From: an uncultured Veillonellaceae bacterium
Lineage (GTDB): Bacteria > Bacillota > Negativicutes > Selenomonadales > Selenomonadaceae
Assembly (NCBI GenBank): GCA_902785705.1
Contig: CACZZN010000001.1
Span: 174,829 to 238,828 of the forward strand
Length of the DNA stretch: 64,000 bases
Direction of reading: 5' to 3'
Within the stretch, counting starts at the first letter, position 1, and the number at the start of each line of letters is the position of its first letter. Under the pieces are notes generated by a model. It saw only the letters and a program-made list of their open reading frames with translations, ran no database searches and had not been told where the DNA came from. Shown in pieces: positions 1 through 8,871 of this stretch. The position numbers were made by a program, and so were the translations under genes.

Positions 1-267
1 GGTGAGTTCCTTCAGATGTGCCAAGGATTTCGGGGAATTCAGATGCCCTTCCTCGATATAGGGAAGCTGCGAGAACAGGACCTTCTCCGGCTCGCCGTCC
101 TTCGAGAGATGCGCCTTGATGAATCCCTTCTCGCGCATGACCTTCATCGCCTCATGCGCCTTCTTCAGATCCTCCGCATAGGATTTGAGATCCGCCTCGG
201 TCACTTTGCCCTCGCCATAGAGATTATCATAGTCGAAGGAAAAACCGGATTTCAATGTCAAACTCAT
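1..267 (-). CDS. pgi: Probable glucose-6-phosphate isomerase, N-terminal part (runs off left edge)
   Basis: Only the first 89 codons are in the window. The ATG at 267 follows a good ribosome site (AAGGGG about 8 bases upstream) and the frame stays open to base 1. The visible residues include FSFDYDNLYGEG near the start and LPYIEEGHLNSP near residue 70, which resemble the N-terminus of isomerases annotated as Pgi in Negativicutes. The enzyme would interconvert glucose-6-P and fructose-6-P, and the two phosphohexomutases next door fit. No active-site residue is visible in this fragment, so the family call rests on resemblance and context only. Confidence 0.5.
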   Translation of the reverse strand, partial: MSLTLKSGFSFDYDNLYGEGKVTEADLKSYAEDLKKAHEAMKVMREKGFIKAHLSKDGEPEKVLFSQLPYIEEGHLNSPKSLAHLKELT

Positions 268-335
268 TTGCTAAAACCCCTTTCTGTTCAAAAGAATATA
301 TATCTGTGCCTTTCAGCACGTTTCCACACGTTGCC

Positions 336-364
336 ATTATAACATTCCGCATGTTCCTTGTGAA
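336..364 (-). promoter_or_regulatory. Promoter of the probable pgi gene
   Basis: On the minus strand a TTCACA box (359-364) is followed by a 17-base spacer and a perfect TATAAT (336-341). It lies about 70 bases upstream of the ATG at 267, in the gap after the phosphomannomutase gene. It looks like a housekeeping sigma-70/sigma-A promoter. Confidence 0.7.
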
Positions 365-387
365 GATTCTATGTGGTCATTTGTTTC

Positions 388-1737
388 TCATGCGCGGATA
401 ATGTCCAACAGCTCCTTCGTCTTCTCTTCCATCAGCCCCCGATTCCCGCGGGACTCCACATTCAGCCGTATTTCAGGCTCCGTGCTGGACTTGCGCAGAT
501 TGAACCGCCAGTCGTCAAACTCAACGGAGATTCCGTCAATCTTTGAGACCTTCCCCTGCGCCCCATAAAGCTTCTCCACTCTCTCCATGGCGGCATCGGG
601 ATCCTTCACCTTGCTGTTGATCTCGCCGCTGGCCGGATGCTTTTCCTTGCGCTCCCGCATGAGCCCCGAAAGGGTTTCCCCATGCATTTCGGACATGAGC
701 TCCATCATCATGAGCCAGGGAATCATGCCGCTGTCGCAATAGGAAAAGTCACGGAAATAATGATGGGAACTGAGCTCGCCGCCATAGACCGCATCCATGG
801 CGCGCATCTTGTCCTTGATGAATGCATGCCCGCTGCGGCAGAGCACCGCCTTCCCGCCGTATTTCTCCGCGATATCGATGGTGTTCCACGTGTTTCGCGG
901 ATCATAAACGACCGTCCCGCCCTTTTCCTTTTTCAGGAATGCCGCCGCAAGAAATCCGACCATGTAGGAACCTTCAATGAACTCGCCTTTTTCGTCGAAC
1001 AGGAAGCACCGGTCAAAATCTCCATCCCATGCAACGCCCAAATCTGCCCCCGTATCCCGTACGACCTTCGCCGTTGCCTCGCGATTTTCCTGCCGCAGCG
1101 GATTCGGCACGCCATTGGGGAAATTCCCGTCCGGCTCGTTGCAGACCTTCACGATGTCAAAGGGCAGATGTTTTTCCAATTCGTTGATGATCGGACCGGC
1201 CGCACCATTTCCCGTATTCGCGACCACCTTGTAAGGCTTCAGCTTGCTGACATCCACATAAGACAGGATATGCTGCACATATTCCTGCATCACATCCCTG
1301 AAGGAGACATTCCCCGCAGGCTCCGCACGCACAAAATCCTCCTGCACCGCCTCTGCCAGTTCCCTCAGCCCGTTGTCCTCCGAAATCGGACGCGCTTCTT
1401 TCAGCACGAATTTCATGCCGTTGTATTCCTTTGGGTTGTGGCTGGCCGTGACCATGACGCCGCCATCCAGTTTCCAATGGCAAACCGTAAAATAGATCAT
1501 TTCCGTGCCGCACTGGCCGATGTCCAGCACATCGCATCCGGATTCCGTCAGGCCTTCCACCAGCGCTTTCTGCATGCTTGGGCTGGAAAGGCGGATATCA
1601 CGTCCCACCGCGACATGCTTCACCCCGAACATCCGCGGCAGCACACGTCCCACCCGATAGGCCAGCTCTTCATTGACATCGGTCGGATAAATCCCGCGGA
1701 TATCAAAGGGACCAAACCCCTTCGTGCTGATCGCCAT
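388..1737 (-). CDS. Phosphomannomutase/phosphoglucomutase family protein
   Basis: 449-residue alpha-D-phosphohexomutase. The catalytic phosphoserine loop TASHNP is at residues 97-102 (Ser99), the metal-binding loop is AWDGDFDR in the middle, and the C-terminal sugar-phosphate loop reads RKSSTEPEIR. This is the full four-domain layout of the family. It would move phosphate between C6 and C1 of mannose or glucose, feeding nucleotide-sugar and glycogen precursors. The start is placed at the ATG at 1737 because AGAGGTG sits 6 bases upstream; an ATG three codons earlier has no such site. Mannose and glucose specificity cannot be separated by reading the sequence. Confidence 0.9.
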   Translation of the reverse strand: MAISTKGFGPFDIRGIYPTDVNEELAYRVGRVLPRMFGVKHVAVGRDIRLSSPSMQKALVEGLTESGCDVLDIGQCGTEMIYFTVCHWKLDGGVMVTASHNPKEYNGMKFVLKEARPISEDNGLRELAEAVQEDFVRAEPAGNVSFRDVMQEYVQHILSYVDVSKLKPYKVVANTGNGAAGPIINELEKHLPFDIVKVCNEPDGNFPNGVPNPLRQENREATAKVVRDTGADLGVAWDGDFDRCFLFDEKGEFIEGSYMVGFLAAAFLKKEKGGTVVYDPRNTWNTIDIAEKYGGKAVLCRSGHAFIKDKMRAMDAVYGGELSSHHYFRDFSYCDSGMIPWLMMMELMSEMHGETLSGLMRERKEKHPASGEINSKVKDPDAAMERVEKLYGAQGKVSKIDGISVEFDDWRFNLRKSSTEPEIRLNVESRGNRGLMEEKTKELLDIIRA

Positions 1738-1828
1738 AAGAAACACCTCTCTTCTTAGGATACTATTCGTGATAAAGCTTGCATTTTCCTCTTAAAAAAC
1801 ATAAAAATTCAAAACTTTCCTTGGGAGC

Positions 1829-1842
1829 AGCAATAAACTTAC
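1829..1842. repeat. 14-base repeat shared with the glgP leader
   Basis: The 14 bases AGCAATAAACTTAC here recur exactly at 37389-37402. Both copies sit upstream of minus-strand sugar-metabolism genes (phosphomannomutase and glycogen phosphorylase). The role is unknown; it could be an operator or the edge of a short dispersed repeat. Confidence 0.6.
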
Positions 1843-1843
1843 C

Positions 1844-1923
1844 GGACACCTTCGGTGTCCACACGTCCTTACACGAAATCTAAGCTCCCACTGCGCCTAT
1901 CGGCTTGTGCTCGCTAAGATTTC
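1844..1923. repeat. Cluster of small inverted repeats between pgcA and the phosphomannomutase gene
   Basis: A 7-bp hairpin GGACACC/GGTGTCC with a 3-base loop lies at 1844-1860. A second, imperfect inverted repeat pairs GAAATCTAAGC (1875-1885) with GCTAAGATTTC (1913-1923). The right half belongs to a dispersed repeat that returns at 43461-43504. The layout is REP- or MITE-like, with no coding content. Confidence 0.5.
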
Positions 1924-1933
1924 ATAGTAAAAA
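1891..1933. repeat. Dispersed repeat, copy 1
   Basis: CTGCGCC, GGCTTG, TCGCTAAGATT and CATAGTAAAA occur here in the same order and spacing as at 43461-43504. In both places the repeat abuts a terminator hairpin. A third, partial copy (TTCGCTAAGA) is at 51010-51019, also close to a terminator. Confidence 0.6.
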
Positions 1934-1962
1934 CGGCATAGCCAAACATTTCAGCTATGCCG
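1931..1962 (-). terminator. Rho-independent terminator of pgcA
   Basis: A 9-bp stem CGGCATAGC/GCTATGCCG (1934-1942 with 1954-1962) has an 11-base loop. On the minus strand it is followed by TTTTT. It lies about 20 bases past the pgcA stop codon. Confidence 0.85.
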
Positions 1963-1982
1963 CAAACGAAATTCAACTTCTC

Positions 1983-3665
1983 TTATGCCAGAATCGGCTT
2001 AACCGCTTCCGCCAGTTCATTCTTTGCCTTTTCTGCCTCCGCGAGATCCTTTCCCAGCGTGGTGAAATAGGTCTTGATCTTCGGCTCGGTACCGGACGGA
2101 CGAACCACTACCGTGGAACCGTCATCCAGCGAATAGATCAGCACATTCGCCTTCGGGAGTCCTGTCTCTTCCGGCTTATTGTAATCGAGAGCCTTCACGA
2201 CCTTCCTGCCCGCAAATTCCGCAGGAGGCTCTTTCCGGAGTTTCTCCATGATGCCCGCCATCTTGTCCATGCCGGACAGCCCCGGGAATTCGAAGGAATC
2301 CACCTTATTGAGATACCTGCCGTACTGCTTGTAGATTTCCTCCAGACGCTGCTTGATGGAGGAACCGATGGAGCGGTAATATGCCGCCATCTCGCAAATC
2401 AGCATGGAGCCGACCACAGCATCCTTGTCGCGCACATAGGAGCCGGACAGATAGCCGTAGCTCTCCTCGAAACCGAAGATGAAGCGCTCCTCCTCACCTT
2501 TTTCTTCCAAGTGAAGGATCTGGTCGCCGATCCATTTGAAGCCCGTGAGCACGTGGCGCAATTCCACGCCGTAATGCTCCGCAACCTTGTCGGCCAAAGG
2601 CGTGGAAACCAGTGACATGACTGCCACAGGATCCTTCGGCATGGTCTTCTTCTCGATGCGTCCCTGACAGATATAGTCAAGCAGCAGCACACCCATCTCA
2701 TTGCCCGATACCAGCTCATAGGAGCCATCCGGACACTTCATGGCAATGCCCACGCGATCCGCGTCCGGATCCGTTGCGAGCATGAGATCCGCGCCGATTT
2801 CCTTGGCAAGCTCCAGTCCCTTTTCCAATGCCGCGAAAATCTCGGGATTCGGATAGGAGCAGGTGGTGAAGTAACCGTTCGGATAAGCCTGCTCCGGCAC
2901 AATGGTGATGTCCGTGATGCCGATATCCTTGAGCACACGCGTGACAGGCACAAGACCCGTGCCATTGAGCGGGGAATACACGAGCTTGAGCCCTGCCGTC
3001 TTGCAAAGCCCCGGACGCACCTGGCGGGATTCGATGGCCGCATAGAACGCATCCTTGCAGTCATCGCCCACGAACTTGATGAGCCCTTTCTCCACGCCCT
3101 CCGCAAAGCTCATATATTTCGCGCCGGTCAGCACATCCGTCTTCTGGATCGAGTCATAGACCACAGCCGCCGCATCGTCCGTCATCTGGCAGCCGTCCGG
3201 CCCGTATGCCTTATAGCCGTTGTACTTCGCAGGATTATGGGAAGCCGTCACCATGATGCCCGCATTGCACTTATAATAGCGTGTCGCAAAGCTCAGCGCG
3301 GGAACCGGCATAAGCTCATCATAAATGCGCACGTTGATGCCGTTCGCCGCCAGCACACCCGCCGCGTCACGCGCAAAGTTCCAACCCTTCAGGCGGCTGT
3401 CGTAGCTGATGGCGACCGTCTGGCTGCCGCCCTGTGTCTTTACCCAATCCGCAACGCCCTGGGTCGCCTGGCGCACTACCCAGATATTCATGCGGTTCGT
3501 GCCTGCGCCCAACGTCCCGCGCAGACCCGCCGTACCGAACTGCAAAGCCACCGCAAACCGATCCTTGATAGCCTCATCATCGCCCTGGATATCCAAAAGC
3601 TCTTTGTTCAGGTCAAAGTCTACCAAATCCGTTTCCAGCCAGCGCTTGTAGTCATCCTGATACAT
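1983..3665 (-). CDS. pgcA: Alpha-phosphoglucomutase (phospho-sugar mutase, PgcA type)
   Basis: 560 residues, the usual length of the long phosphoglucomutases. The FGTAGLRG substrate loop is at 43-50, the phosphoserine loop TASHNP has Ser142, the metal loop is DPDADR, and the C-terminal phosphate loop is RPSGTEPKIK. It interconverts glucose-1-P and glucose-6-P and so links the glgC-glgD glycogen operon of this window to glycolysis. It has its own promoter (3707-3735) and terminator (1931-1962), so it is probably a single-gene unit next to the second, shorter hexomutase. Confidence 0.93.
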   Translation of the reverse strand: MYQDDYKRWLETDLVDFDLNKELLDIQGDDEAIKDRFAVALQFGTAGLRGTLGAGTNRMNIWVVRQATQGVADWVKTQGGSQTVAISYDSRLKGWNFARDAAGVLAANGINVRIYDELMPVPALSFATRYYKCNAGIMVTASHNPAKYNGYKAYGPDGCQMTDDAAAVVYDSIQKTDVLTGAKYMSFAEGVEKGLIKFVGDDCKDAFYAAIESRQVRPGLCKTAGLKLVYSPLNGTGLVPVTRVLKDIGITDITIVPEQAYPNGYFTTCSYPNPEIFAALEKGLELAKEIGADLMLATDPDADRVGIAMKCPDGSYELVSGNEMGVLLLDYICQGRIEKKTMPKDPVAVMSLVSTPLADKVAEHYGVELRHVLTGFKWIGDQILHLEEKGEEERFIFGFEESYGYLSGSYVRDKDAVVGSMLICEMAAYYRSIGSSIKQRLEEIYKQYGRYLNKVDSFEFPGLSGMDKMAGIMEKLRKEPPAEFAGRKVVKALDYNKPEETGLPKANVLIYSLDDGSTVVVRPSGTEPKIKTYFTTLGKDLAEAEKAKNELAEAVKPILA

Positions 3666-3706
3666 GTCATCTCCACCCTTTCTCTCGCATGATAACCGAT
3701 ACCTTA

Positions 3707-3735
3707 AGTGTACCGATTTTCCCCGCCACTGTCAA
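3707..3735 (-). promoter_or_regulatory. Promoter of pgcA
   Basis: A perfect TTGACA (3730-3735, minus strand), a 17-base spacer and TACACT (3707-3712). It lies about 40 bases upstream of the pgcA ATG, after the end of the diguanylate cyclase gene. Confidence 0.75.
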
Positions 3736-3765
3736 GACAGTAGGCAGAATTTCATGAAAATTACT

Positions 3766-5043
3766 TCAAACAAAGCAGTCCAAATCCATGGCAAGGCTGT
3801 AGACACGATAGCAGGCGCGCCCTCCCTGCTTGGCTTGATAGAGCGCCGCATCGCTCTGTCGGATCAGCTCCTCCAGCGGCAGCGGCATATCCGCTCCGTA
3901 CGCAATCCCTGCGCTGACCGAAAGCTCCTCCAGCTCCGGATCCATCTGATAGAACGCCAACAGCTGGTCCATGAACTTCTGCACGCGATGCTCCACATCC
4001 TCCCGGCTGGGCGCATCTGGCAGCACCACCATGAACTCATCACCGCCCATGCGGATGCACAGGCCATCGTCAAAAATCCGCAGCAGCATCTCGGCCAGCA
4101 CCAGCAGCGCTGCATCTCCCGTCTGATGCCCGTAAGTGTCATTCACATGCTTGAAATGATCCAAATCGAAGGCTATGACCGTCAACCGCTTCCCCGCGCA
4201 TTTCGTCCGCACGTATTCATACATATAGCGGCGGTTCGCAAGTCCCGTCATAGCATCCCGATGCGCCATGTCCTCGATGGTCTTCCGATACTCATATTCC
4301 TGGGTCATATCCCGTCCGATGCCCACAGTGCCAAGGATCGTCCCGTCTTCTTCAAAAACCGGCGTTTTCCATGTCCGGAATTTCCGCGTCCCCTTCCCGG
4401 CCATGACCACATCCTCATCAAAGACCATGGTCTTGCCCGCCTCGAACACCGCATTCTCCGACGCGGCGCAGTCCAGCGGTTTGTCCGCATAGTCCTCCTT
4501 CGACACGCCCCAGATATAGTAATGGTCCTTGTTGGCGCACTCCTCCTTGGACTTGCCGGTCACCTCCGCAAAAGAATCATTCACCTTGAGGTGTATCCCT
4601 TCCCGATCCTTGTACCACACAAGGTCCGGCAGCATATTGATTGTGCAGTCCAGATAGTTCTCCGTCAGCCACGCATCCTTTTGGGATTTCAGACGCTCCA
4701 GCAATTTCTCGAAACGGATCCGCCAGATGGGATCTTGCGCTTCAAAGGAACCGCACCAGAACTCATCCGCGCAAAGCAATTCTTCCCGCGAAAAGGACGC
4801 GAGGCTCTCCCCGCACAGGATGCAGGTTCCCAGCTTTCCCACCTGTTCACGGATTTTGCTTGGCAAAAGCCCCGCGTTCTCGTGGAATATCACGATCTGG
4901 TTCCTGCCTGCGGGAAGTTCCTCCAAACGTTCCGGCGTGCGGAACACATGCGCAAAGCGCGGCAAAGGCGCCAGCTGCTCCCATTGCCGGACAATCTCCT
5001 CCCGTATCCCTGAAATCCAAAATGTCAATTTCGAATGGTACAT
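3766..5043 (-). CDS. PAS-GGDEF diguanylate cyclase
   Basis: 425 residues. The N-terminal ~130 residues match nothing I recognise and hold a CILC pair. A PAS domain follows (about 130-255, starting NMLPDLVWYKDREG), and then a GGDEF domain (about 262-415) with FDLDHFKHVNDTYGH and an intact MGGDEF loop. It should make c-di-GMP from two GTP. The RxxD inhibitory site expected 5 residues before GGDEF is absent, so product inhibition through that site is unlikely. No membrane segment is seen, so it is probably cytosolic. The start at 5043 is chosen because GGAG lies 9 bases upstream; the ATG at 5070 lacks a site. Confidence 0.88.
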   Translation of the reverse strand: MYHSKLTFWISGIREEIVRQWEQLAPLPRFAHVFRTPERLEELPAGRNQIVIFHENAGLLPSKIREQVGKLGTCILCGESLASFSREELLCADEFWCGSFEAQDPIWRIRFEKLLERLKSQKDAWLTENYLDCTINMLPDLVWYKDREGIHLKVNDSFAEVTGKSKEECANKDHYYIWGVSKEDYADKPLDCAASENAVFEAGKTMVFDEDVVMAGKGTRKFRTWKTPVFEEDGTILGTVGIGRDMTQEYEYRKTIEDMAHRDAMTGLANRRYMYEYVRTKCAGKRLTVIAFDLDHFKHVNDTYGHQTGDAALLVLAEMLLRIFDDGLCIRMGGDEFMVVLPDAPSREDVEHRVQKFMDQLLAFYQMDPELEELSVSAGIAYGADMPLPLEELIRQSDAALYQAKQGGRACYRVYSLAMDLDCFV

Positions 5044-5115
5044 GGTAACACGCTCCAACATCAATTCCATGAAGAATCAACATCCAACTCATTCCCTGCA
5101 AGCCTTGTCCTGCCG

Positions 5116-6516
5116 TCAATCCTTTTTATGATGCTGTTCCATCCCCGAATGATAGACGTAGTAGCAGGAACGGCCTGCATGCTTGGCCTGGTACAGCGCG
5201 ATGTCGCTCTGCTGCAGCAGGATATCCAGTGGCGCCGCGGTCCCCGCAGAGTGGGCAATGCCGCCGCTGATGGTAAGCCGGGCCAGCTCGGGATCGCTTT
5301 GGTAAATGGTCGTGAGCTGATTCATGAAGTGCTCCAGCCGATCGGCCACCTGGTCGAGCTGAATCGGCTTGGTGAAGACCACCAGAAATTCATCCCCTCC
5401 CATGCGGACATTCAGCGCATCGGGGAAGACATCCTTCAGCACCTCCGCCAAGATCAACAGCGCCGCATCACCGGTCTGATGGTCGTAGGTGTCATTGACT
5501 TCCTTGAAGTGGTCCAAATCCAACGCAATCAGCGTAATATGGCTGGTATCCCCAAGATCCTTCATGCAGGCTTGAAAGTAGCGGCGATTGGCAAGTCCTG
5601 TGAGGGGATCGTTGTGCGCCATGTCGAGAATGCTTTTCTGATGCTCCCACAGCCTGCGCTGCATCTCCTTCAGGGCGCGGCTCATCGTGCCCAGCTCATC
5701 CTGCCGATCCATCCATATATTGAGCTGCCGTTCCAGCCCGATATCCATGGTGAAATTGCCCTTGCCCAGATCCCGCAGTCTCTCGGTCACGATCAGGATC
5801 GGCTGCGTGAAATCATAGCCCAGATAAGCCGCACAGGCAAAGATCATGATCTGCAGGAACAGCATGTAGGAGATGAAGTGGAATGCTTTCCCGTAAATCT
5901 CATCCTGCAGTTCCGTCTCGCGGTTTCCTACGATGGCATTCACTTCGTCCATCCATATCCCGGTTCCTATGATCCATTCATAGGGCGGAAAGGCAACCGA
6001 ATAATAGTGCTTCGGCAAAGGCTCCTGCTCGCCCGGCTTCGGGAACATGGCATCGGTGAACCCGCCGCCTTCCTGCTTCCCGTGCTCAATCAACTCACGG
6101 ATAAAAAAGTTGCCTGCCGGGTCGACGATATCCAGACGGTTTTTCCCCTCTGCGTCACTCCCCAGCAGCACAACATTATCCCCATCATAGGTGTCGATCC
6201 AGAAATATCCCAGTCCCTCGTTATAACGAAGATTCCGCACGATGTCCGCAGCGGCCGCCTTTGCCTGGGCCTCGCTCAGCTTGCCTGCCTGCTGCTGCTC
6301 ATAGATGAGCTGCACGGCGCTCAGCGCGGTCTGCGTCTCATCGATCAGTTTGCGGTCTATGCTCTGCTCCAAATCGCTCCGATACTTCTTCATGTAGGTC
6401 TTGTGCTGCTGCACGCCATACGCAAAAAGCAGCCCCGTGATGCAAAGCGTCGTAAAAAAAGACATGCCCACCATGATAAAGATCAGCTTGCTCATCATGG
6501 ATTTAAACTGAAGCAT
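5116..6516 (-). CDS. Membrane diguanylate cyclase with Cache sensor, HAMP and GGDEF
   Basis: 466 residues. A transmembrane segment at about 8-32 is followed by a periplasmic single-Cache domain (about 35-215; YNEGLGYFWIDTY and YEWIIGTGIWMDE are typical), a second membrane helix (about 220-240), a HAMP-like linker and a GGDEF domain (about 310-460) with DLDHFKEVNDTY and an intact MGGDEF. No RxxD I-site lies in the usual position. It should turn a small extracytoplasmic ligand into c-di-GMP. The gene begins 71 bases after the GHKL sensor gene and is followed 72 bases later by the second cyclase, so all may be one transcript. GGAGAAG lies just before the ATG. Confidence 0.9.
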   Translation of the reverse strand: MLQFKSMMSKLIFIMVGMSFFTTLCITGLLFAYGVQQHKTYMKKYRSDLEQSIDRKLIDETQTALSAVQLIYEQQQAGKLSEAQAKAAAADIVRNLRYNEGLGYFWIDTYDGDNVVLLGSDAEGKNRLDIVDPAGNFFIRELIEHGKQEGGGFTDAMFPKPGEQEPLPKHYYSVAFPPYEWIIGTGIWMDEVNAIVGNRETELQDEIYGKAFHFISYMLFLQIMIFACAAYLGYDFTQPILIVTERLRDLGKGNFTMDIGLERQLNIWMDRQDELGTMSRALKEMQRRLWEHQKSILDMAHNDPLTGLANRRYFQACMKDLGDTSHITLIALDLDHFKEVNDTYDHQTGDAALLILAEVLKDVFPDALNVRMGGDEFLVVFTKPIQLDQVADRLEHFMNQLTTIYQSDPELARLTISGGIAHSAGTAAPLDILLQQSDIALYQAKHAGRSCYYVYHSGMEQHHKKD

Positions 6517-6587
6517 CTTCTCCGCCTTCTTCCGCTACGAAAATTCATCCTTCACATCACGAATGATCTTCGCACAGTGTATCATTT

Positions 6588-7964
6588 TCAGTATATATTG
6601 GGGGACTCTTCCCTGTCAAGCAAATTCAAATCGGCCTGCGGCTCCCGCTTCCGAAGCGTGACTGCCGCATAAAACGCGCCGTTTTTATAACGGAATTCCG
6701 TACTGCCATGATACTTCCCCGCAATATCACGGATACTGCTCATCCCGATGCTGGGCGCATCGTAGCCGCGCTTGGAGGAATAGAAAATATCTCCTTCCCT
6801 GCGGATGGAACCCGCATCACAGCTATTTTCAATGAAAATGTCCATCCTGCTTGCGTCGGATTCCATACGGATGGTCATCCAGCGCTGATTGACAGGAAGC
6901 GCTGCACATGCCTCCATCGCATTTTCGATCAGATTGCCGAGCAATACGCAAAGCTCCGCATCCTCCATCCGGAATTCCTCTGGCAAGTCCACCCGGATTT
7001 CTGTCCGGATACCGCGCTGTTCGGCCTTTTCTTCCGCCACGCAAAGAATGGCATCGGCAAGCTCCTGTCTGCAATAAGCTCCGTGAGGCGCATATCGGGC
7101 CGCTGCCGCCCGCCCCTCTTCGGCAATCCGGCGGACTGCGCCCGCATCATGTGCCCACGCAGCTTCCTGCAGACGGTCGAAAATGTCTTCCATCTGTCCA
7201 AAAATCGTTTCCTTCTGCGCCTCTTGGTCCTTCAGAAGTACCAGCGTTTCCGCCCGCTGCTTGGCGAGTTCCTGGGAAAGCCGAAGGTTCTGCCGCAGCA
7301 TCATACGGCGCCTTTGGATCCGCAGGAACCAAATCTGGAACAACAGGTAGAGCACTGCTGCCACAAAGGACGCAATGCGGCTGACCACCATCATGCCAGG
7401 GCTCTGCTTGGGAGAAAGTGCATACAGCATTTCCAAAAAGTAAAAGGATGCCGCCGGAACCCAGCCCCATTTCCAGAACTCCGCCTGCTTCTCTCCCAAA
7501 AGCCGCTCTGCATAGCGCAAAAACCGCAGGACAAAGGGAAAGGTCAGCAAAAGCATCAGGAAGGTCGCAACATCCAAAATCAAAAAGGGCTGCTTGGGAG
7601 CAGCGCCCCCCAGAATCCGTTCTGCCCACATGCCCACGCCGACCATTGCCAATTCATATAATGCCAACGGAAACAAAAGGTACAGCTGCCGATAGACATC
7701 CATGCGGATCACGCACAGCGAAAACACAAAATAAAAGACAATGAACACGTCGTGCAGAAAAAAATCATGGGCGAAAAACACATATCCATTCGCATGATAT
7801 ACCTGCAAATAGAGCAGGATCTCCGCAGCCAGCAGGATGATGTGAATGCCTGCCAATGCCCATACGGGCATCCGCAATGCGTCGCGGAAGGGATAGTACC
7901 TCAAAAAGAGGAACGGGCCGATCGCCAGCACAACCAATACGGCATAAAGCCAGTCATTCACCAT
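6588..7964 (-). CDS. Membrane sensor with GHKL-type ATPase domain
   Basis: 458 residues. About six or seven hydrophobic helices fill the first 230, followed by a coiled coil and then an ATPase domain (about 335-450) with the N-box NLIENAMEAC and a GMSSIRDIAGKYHG segment, as in AgrC/LytS-like (HPK10) kinases. The RHDxxNH phosphoacceptor box of that group is not seen; the nearest candidate His is in AWAHDAG, so autophosphorylation is uncertain. It overlaps the preceding gene by 11 bases, and the first residues of its membrane part (YYPFRDALRMP) resemble that neighbour (YYAFRHELRVP). No LytTR-type regulator is next to it. Confidence 0.75.
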   Translation of the reverse strand: MVNDWLYAVLVVLAIGPFLFLRYYPFRDALRMPVWALAGIHIILLAAEILLYLQVYHANGYVFFAHDFFLHDVFIVFYFVFSLCVIRMDVYRQLYLLFPLALYELAMVGVGMWAERILGGAAPKQPFLILDVATFLMLLLTFPFVLRFLRYAERLLGEKQAEFWKWGWVPAASFYFLEMLYALSPKQSPGMMVVSRIASFVAAVLYLLFQIWFLRIQRRRMMLRQNLRLSQELAKQRAETLVLLKDQEAQKETIFGQMEDIFDRLQEAAWAHDAGAVRRIAEEGRAAAARYAPHGAYCRQELADAILCVAEEKAEQRGIRTEIRVDLPEEFRMEDAELCVLLGNLIENAMEACAALPVNQRWMTIRMESDASRMDIFIENSCDAGSIRREGDIFYSSKRGYDAPSIGMSSIRDIAGKYHGSTEFRYKNGAFYAAVTLRKREPQADLNLLDREESPNIY

Positions 7965-8871
7965 TCGGTCTCTCCCCGCTTCCGCTGCAACTCTTTAAAG
8001 CCTCCCTGCCATTCTGCAGTTCCGCCTGCAATGCATCCCAATCCTCTTTCTCCGCATGGCGCACACATTCCGTGCTGCAGCGCCCGAACTCCTGCTGCAG
8101 CCGCCTCGCCCGGCACAGTCCCGCCGCGGCAAGCCGCACTTTCTCCAGGCGCACCCGGCAAAGCGACTCCGCCATTCCGAGATTTTCTTCCATCACATGA
8201 TTTTCATGGAGATATTCCATGCCATGCCGCATGAACCGGAAGGCAGCAATCAAGCCAAGGCTCCCGGCAAGGCTTGCCGCCACCACGGCCGGATGGATCT
8301 GATTGTCCCTTGCCGTTTCCACGCCGAACAGAACCACCGAAAAAGTGAACAGAAACGGCAACAGCCAGAAATAACGCCAGAAGGTTTCCGTCCCGTACCG
8401 GAAAAACAGCGTCACGCCATCCGTAACCCACTGCATCATGACCTTCCATGTCAGAAGAATCTCCGCCGCCAGGACACCGCACCCGACCGCATGCGCCCCA
8501 AAGCCCTGTCCCAGCCATTCATTCGAGGTCAGGTAAGCGAATGGGTAGAGCAGCACCGTAGCGTAAAGCACCAGCACCCCGAATACGAAAAGGTGCCGCC
8601 AGAAGGGGCGGATCACCGAAAAGAAGAACAGATTCATAAAAACGGCCGAAAACAGGTATGCCCGCTGTCTTTCATCAATGGTCATCATATCGGGCCAACT
8701 CGCCAGATTCAGGTAGGCAATCCGCATGAGTATCAGCGCGATGAACCCGGCCCAGAACACCTTCGCCGGAACGCGCAATTCATGGCGGAATGCGTAATAG
8801 CGCAGGAGCCCGACAGGCACATTCGCCAAGATGATTTCCAGTATATAGACCAATCGAAACTCCGGCGTCAT
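7954..8871 (-). CDS. Seven-helix-like membrane sensor protein lacking a kinase domain
   Basis: 305 residues. The first ~235 hold several hydrophobic helices, beginning VYILEIILANVPVGLLRYY. The rest is a short, charged, Cys-containing cytoplasmic tail ending SGSGERPNGE. The YYAFRHELRVP motif near the N-terminus and the helix pattern resemble the membrane half of the next gene, but no ATPase or His-box follows. The start overlaps the hybrid kinase stop by 4 bases (ATGA), so translation is coupled. It may be a duplicated or partner sensor module. The function is unknown; the gene is clearly real from its position and overlaps. Confidence 0.65.
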   Translation of the reverse strand: MTPEFRLVYILEIILANVPVGLLRYYAFRHELRVPAKVFWAGFIALILMRIAYLNLASWPDMMTIDERQRAYLFSAVFMNLFFFSVIRPFWRHLFVFGVLVLYATVLLYPFAYLTSNEWLGQGFGAHAVGCGVLAAEILLTWKVMMQWVTDGVTLFFRYGTETFWRYFWLLPFLFTFSVVLFGVETARDNQIHPAVVAASLAGSLGLIAAFRFMRHGMEYLHENHVMEENLGMAESLCRVRLEKVRLAAAGLCRARRLQQEFGRCSTECVRHAEKEDWDALQAELQNGREALKSCSGSGERPNGE

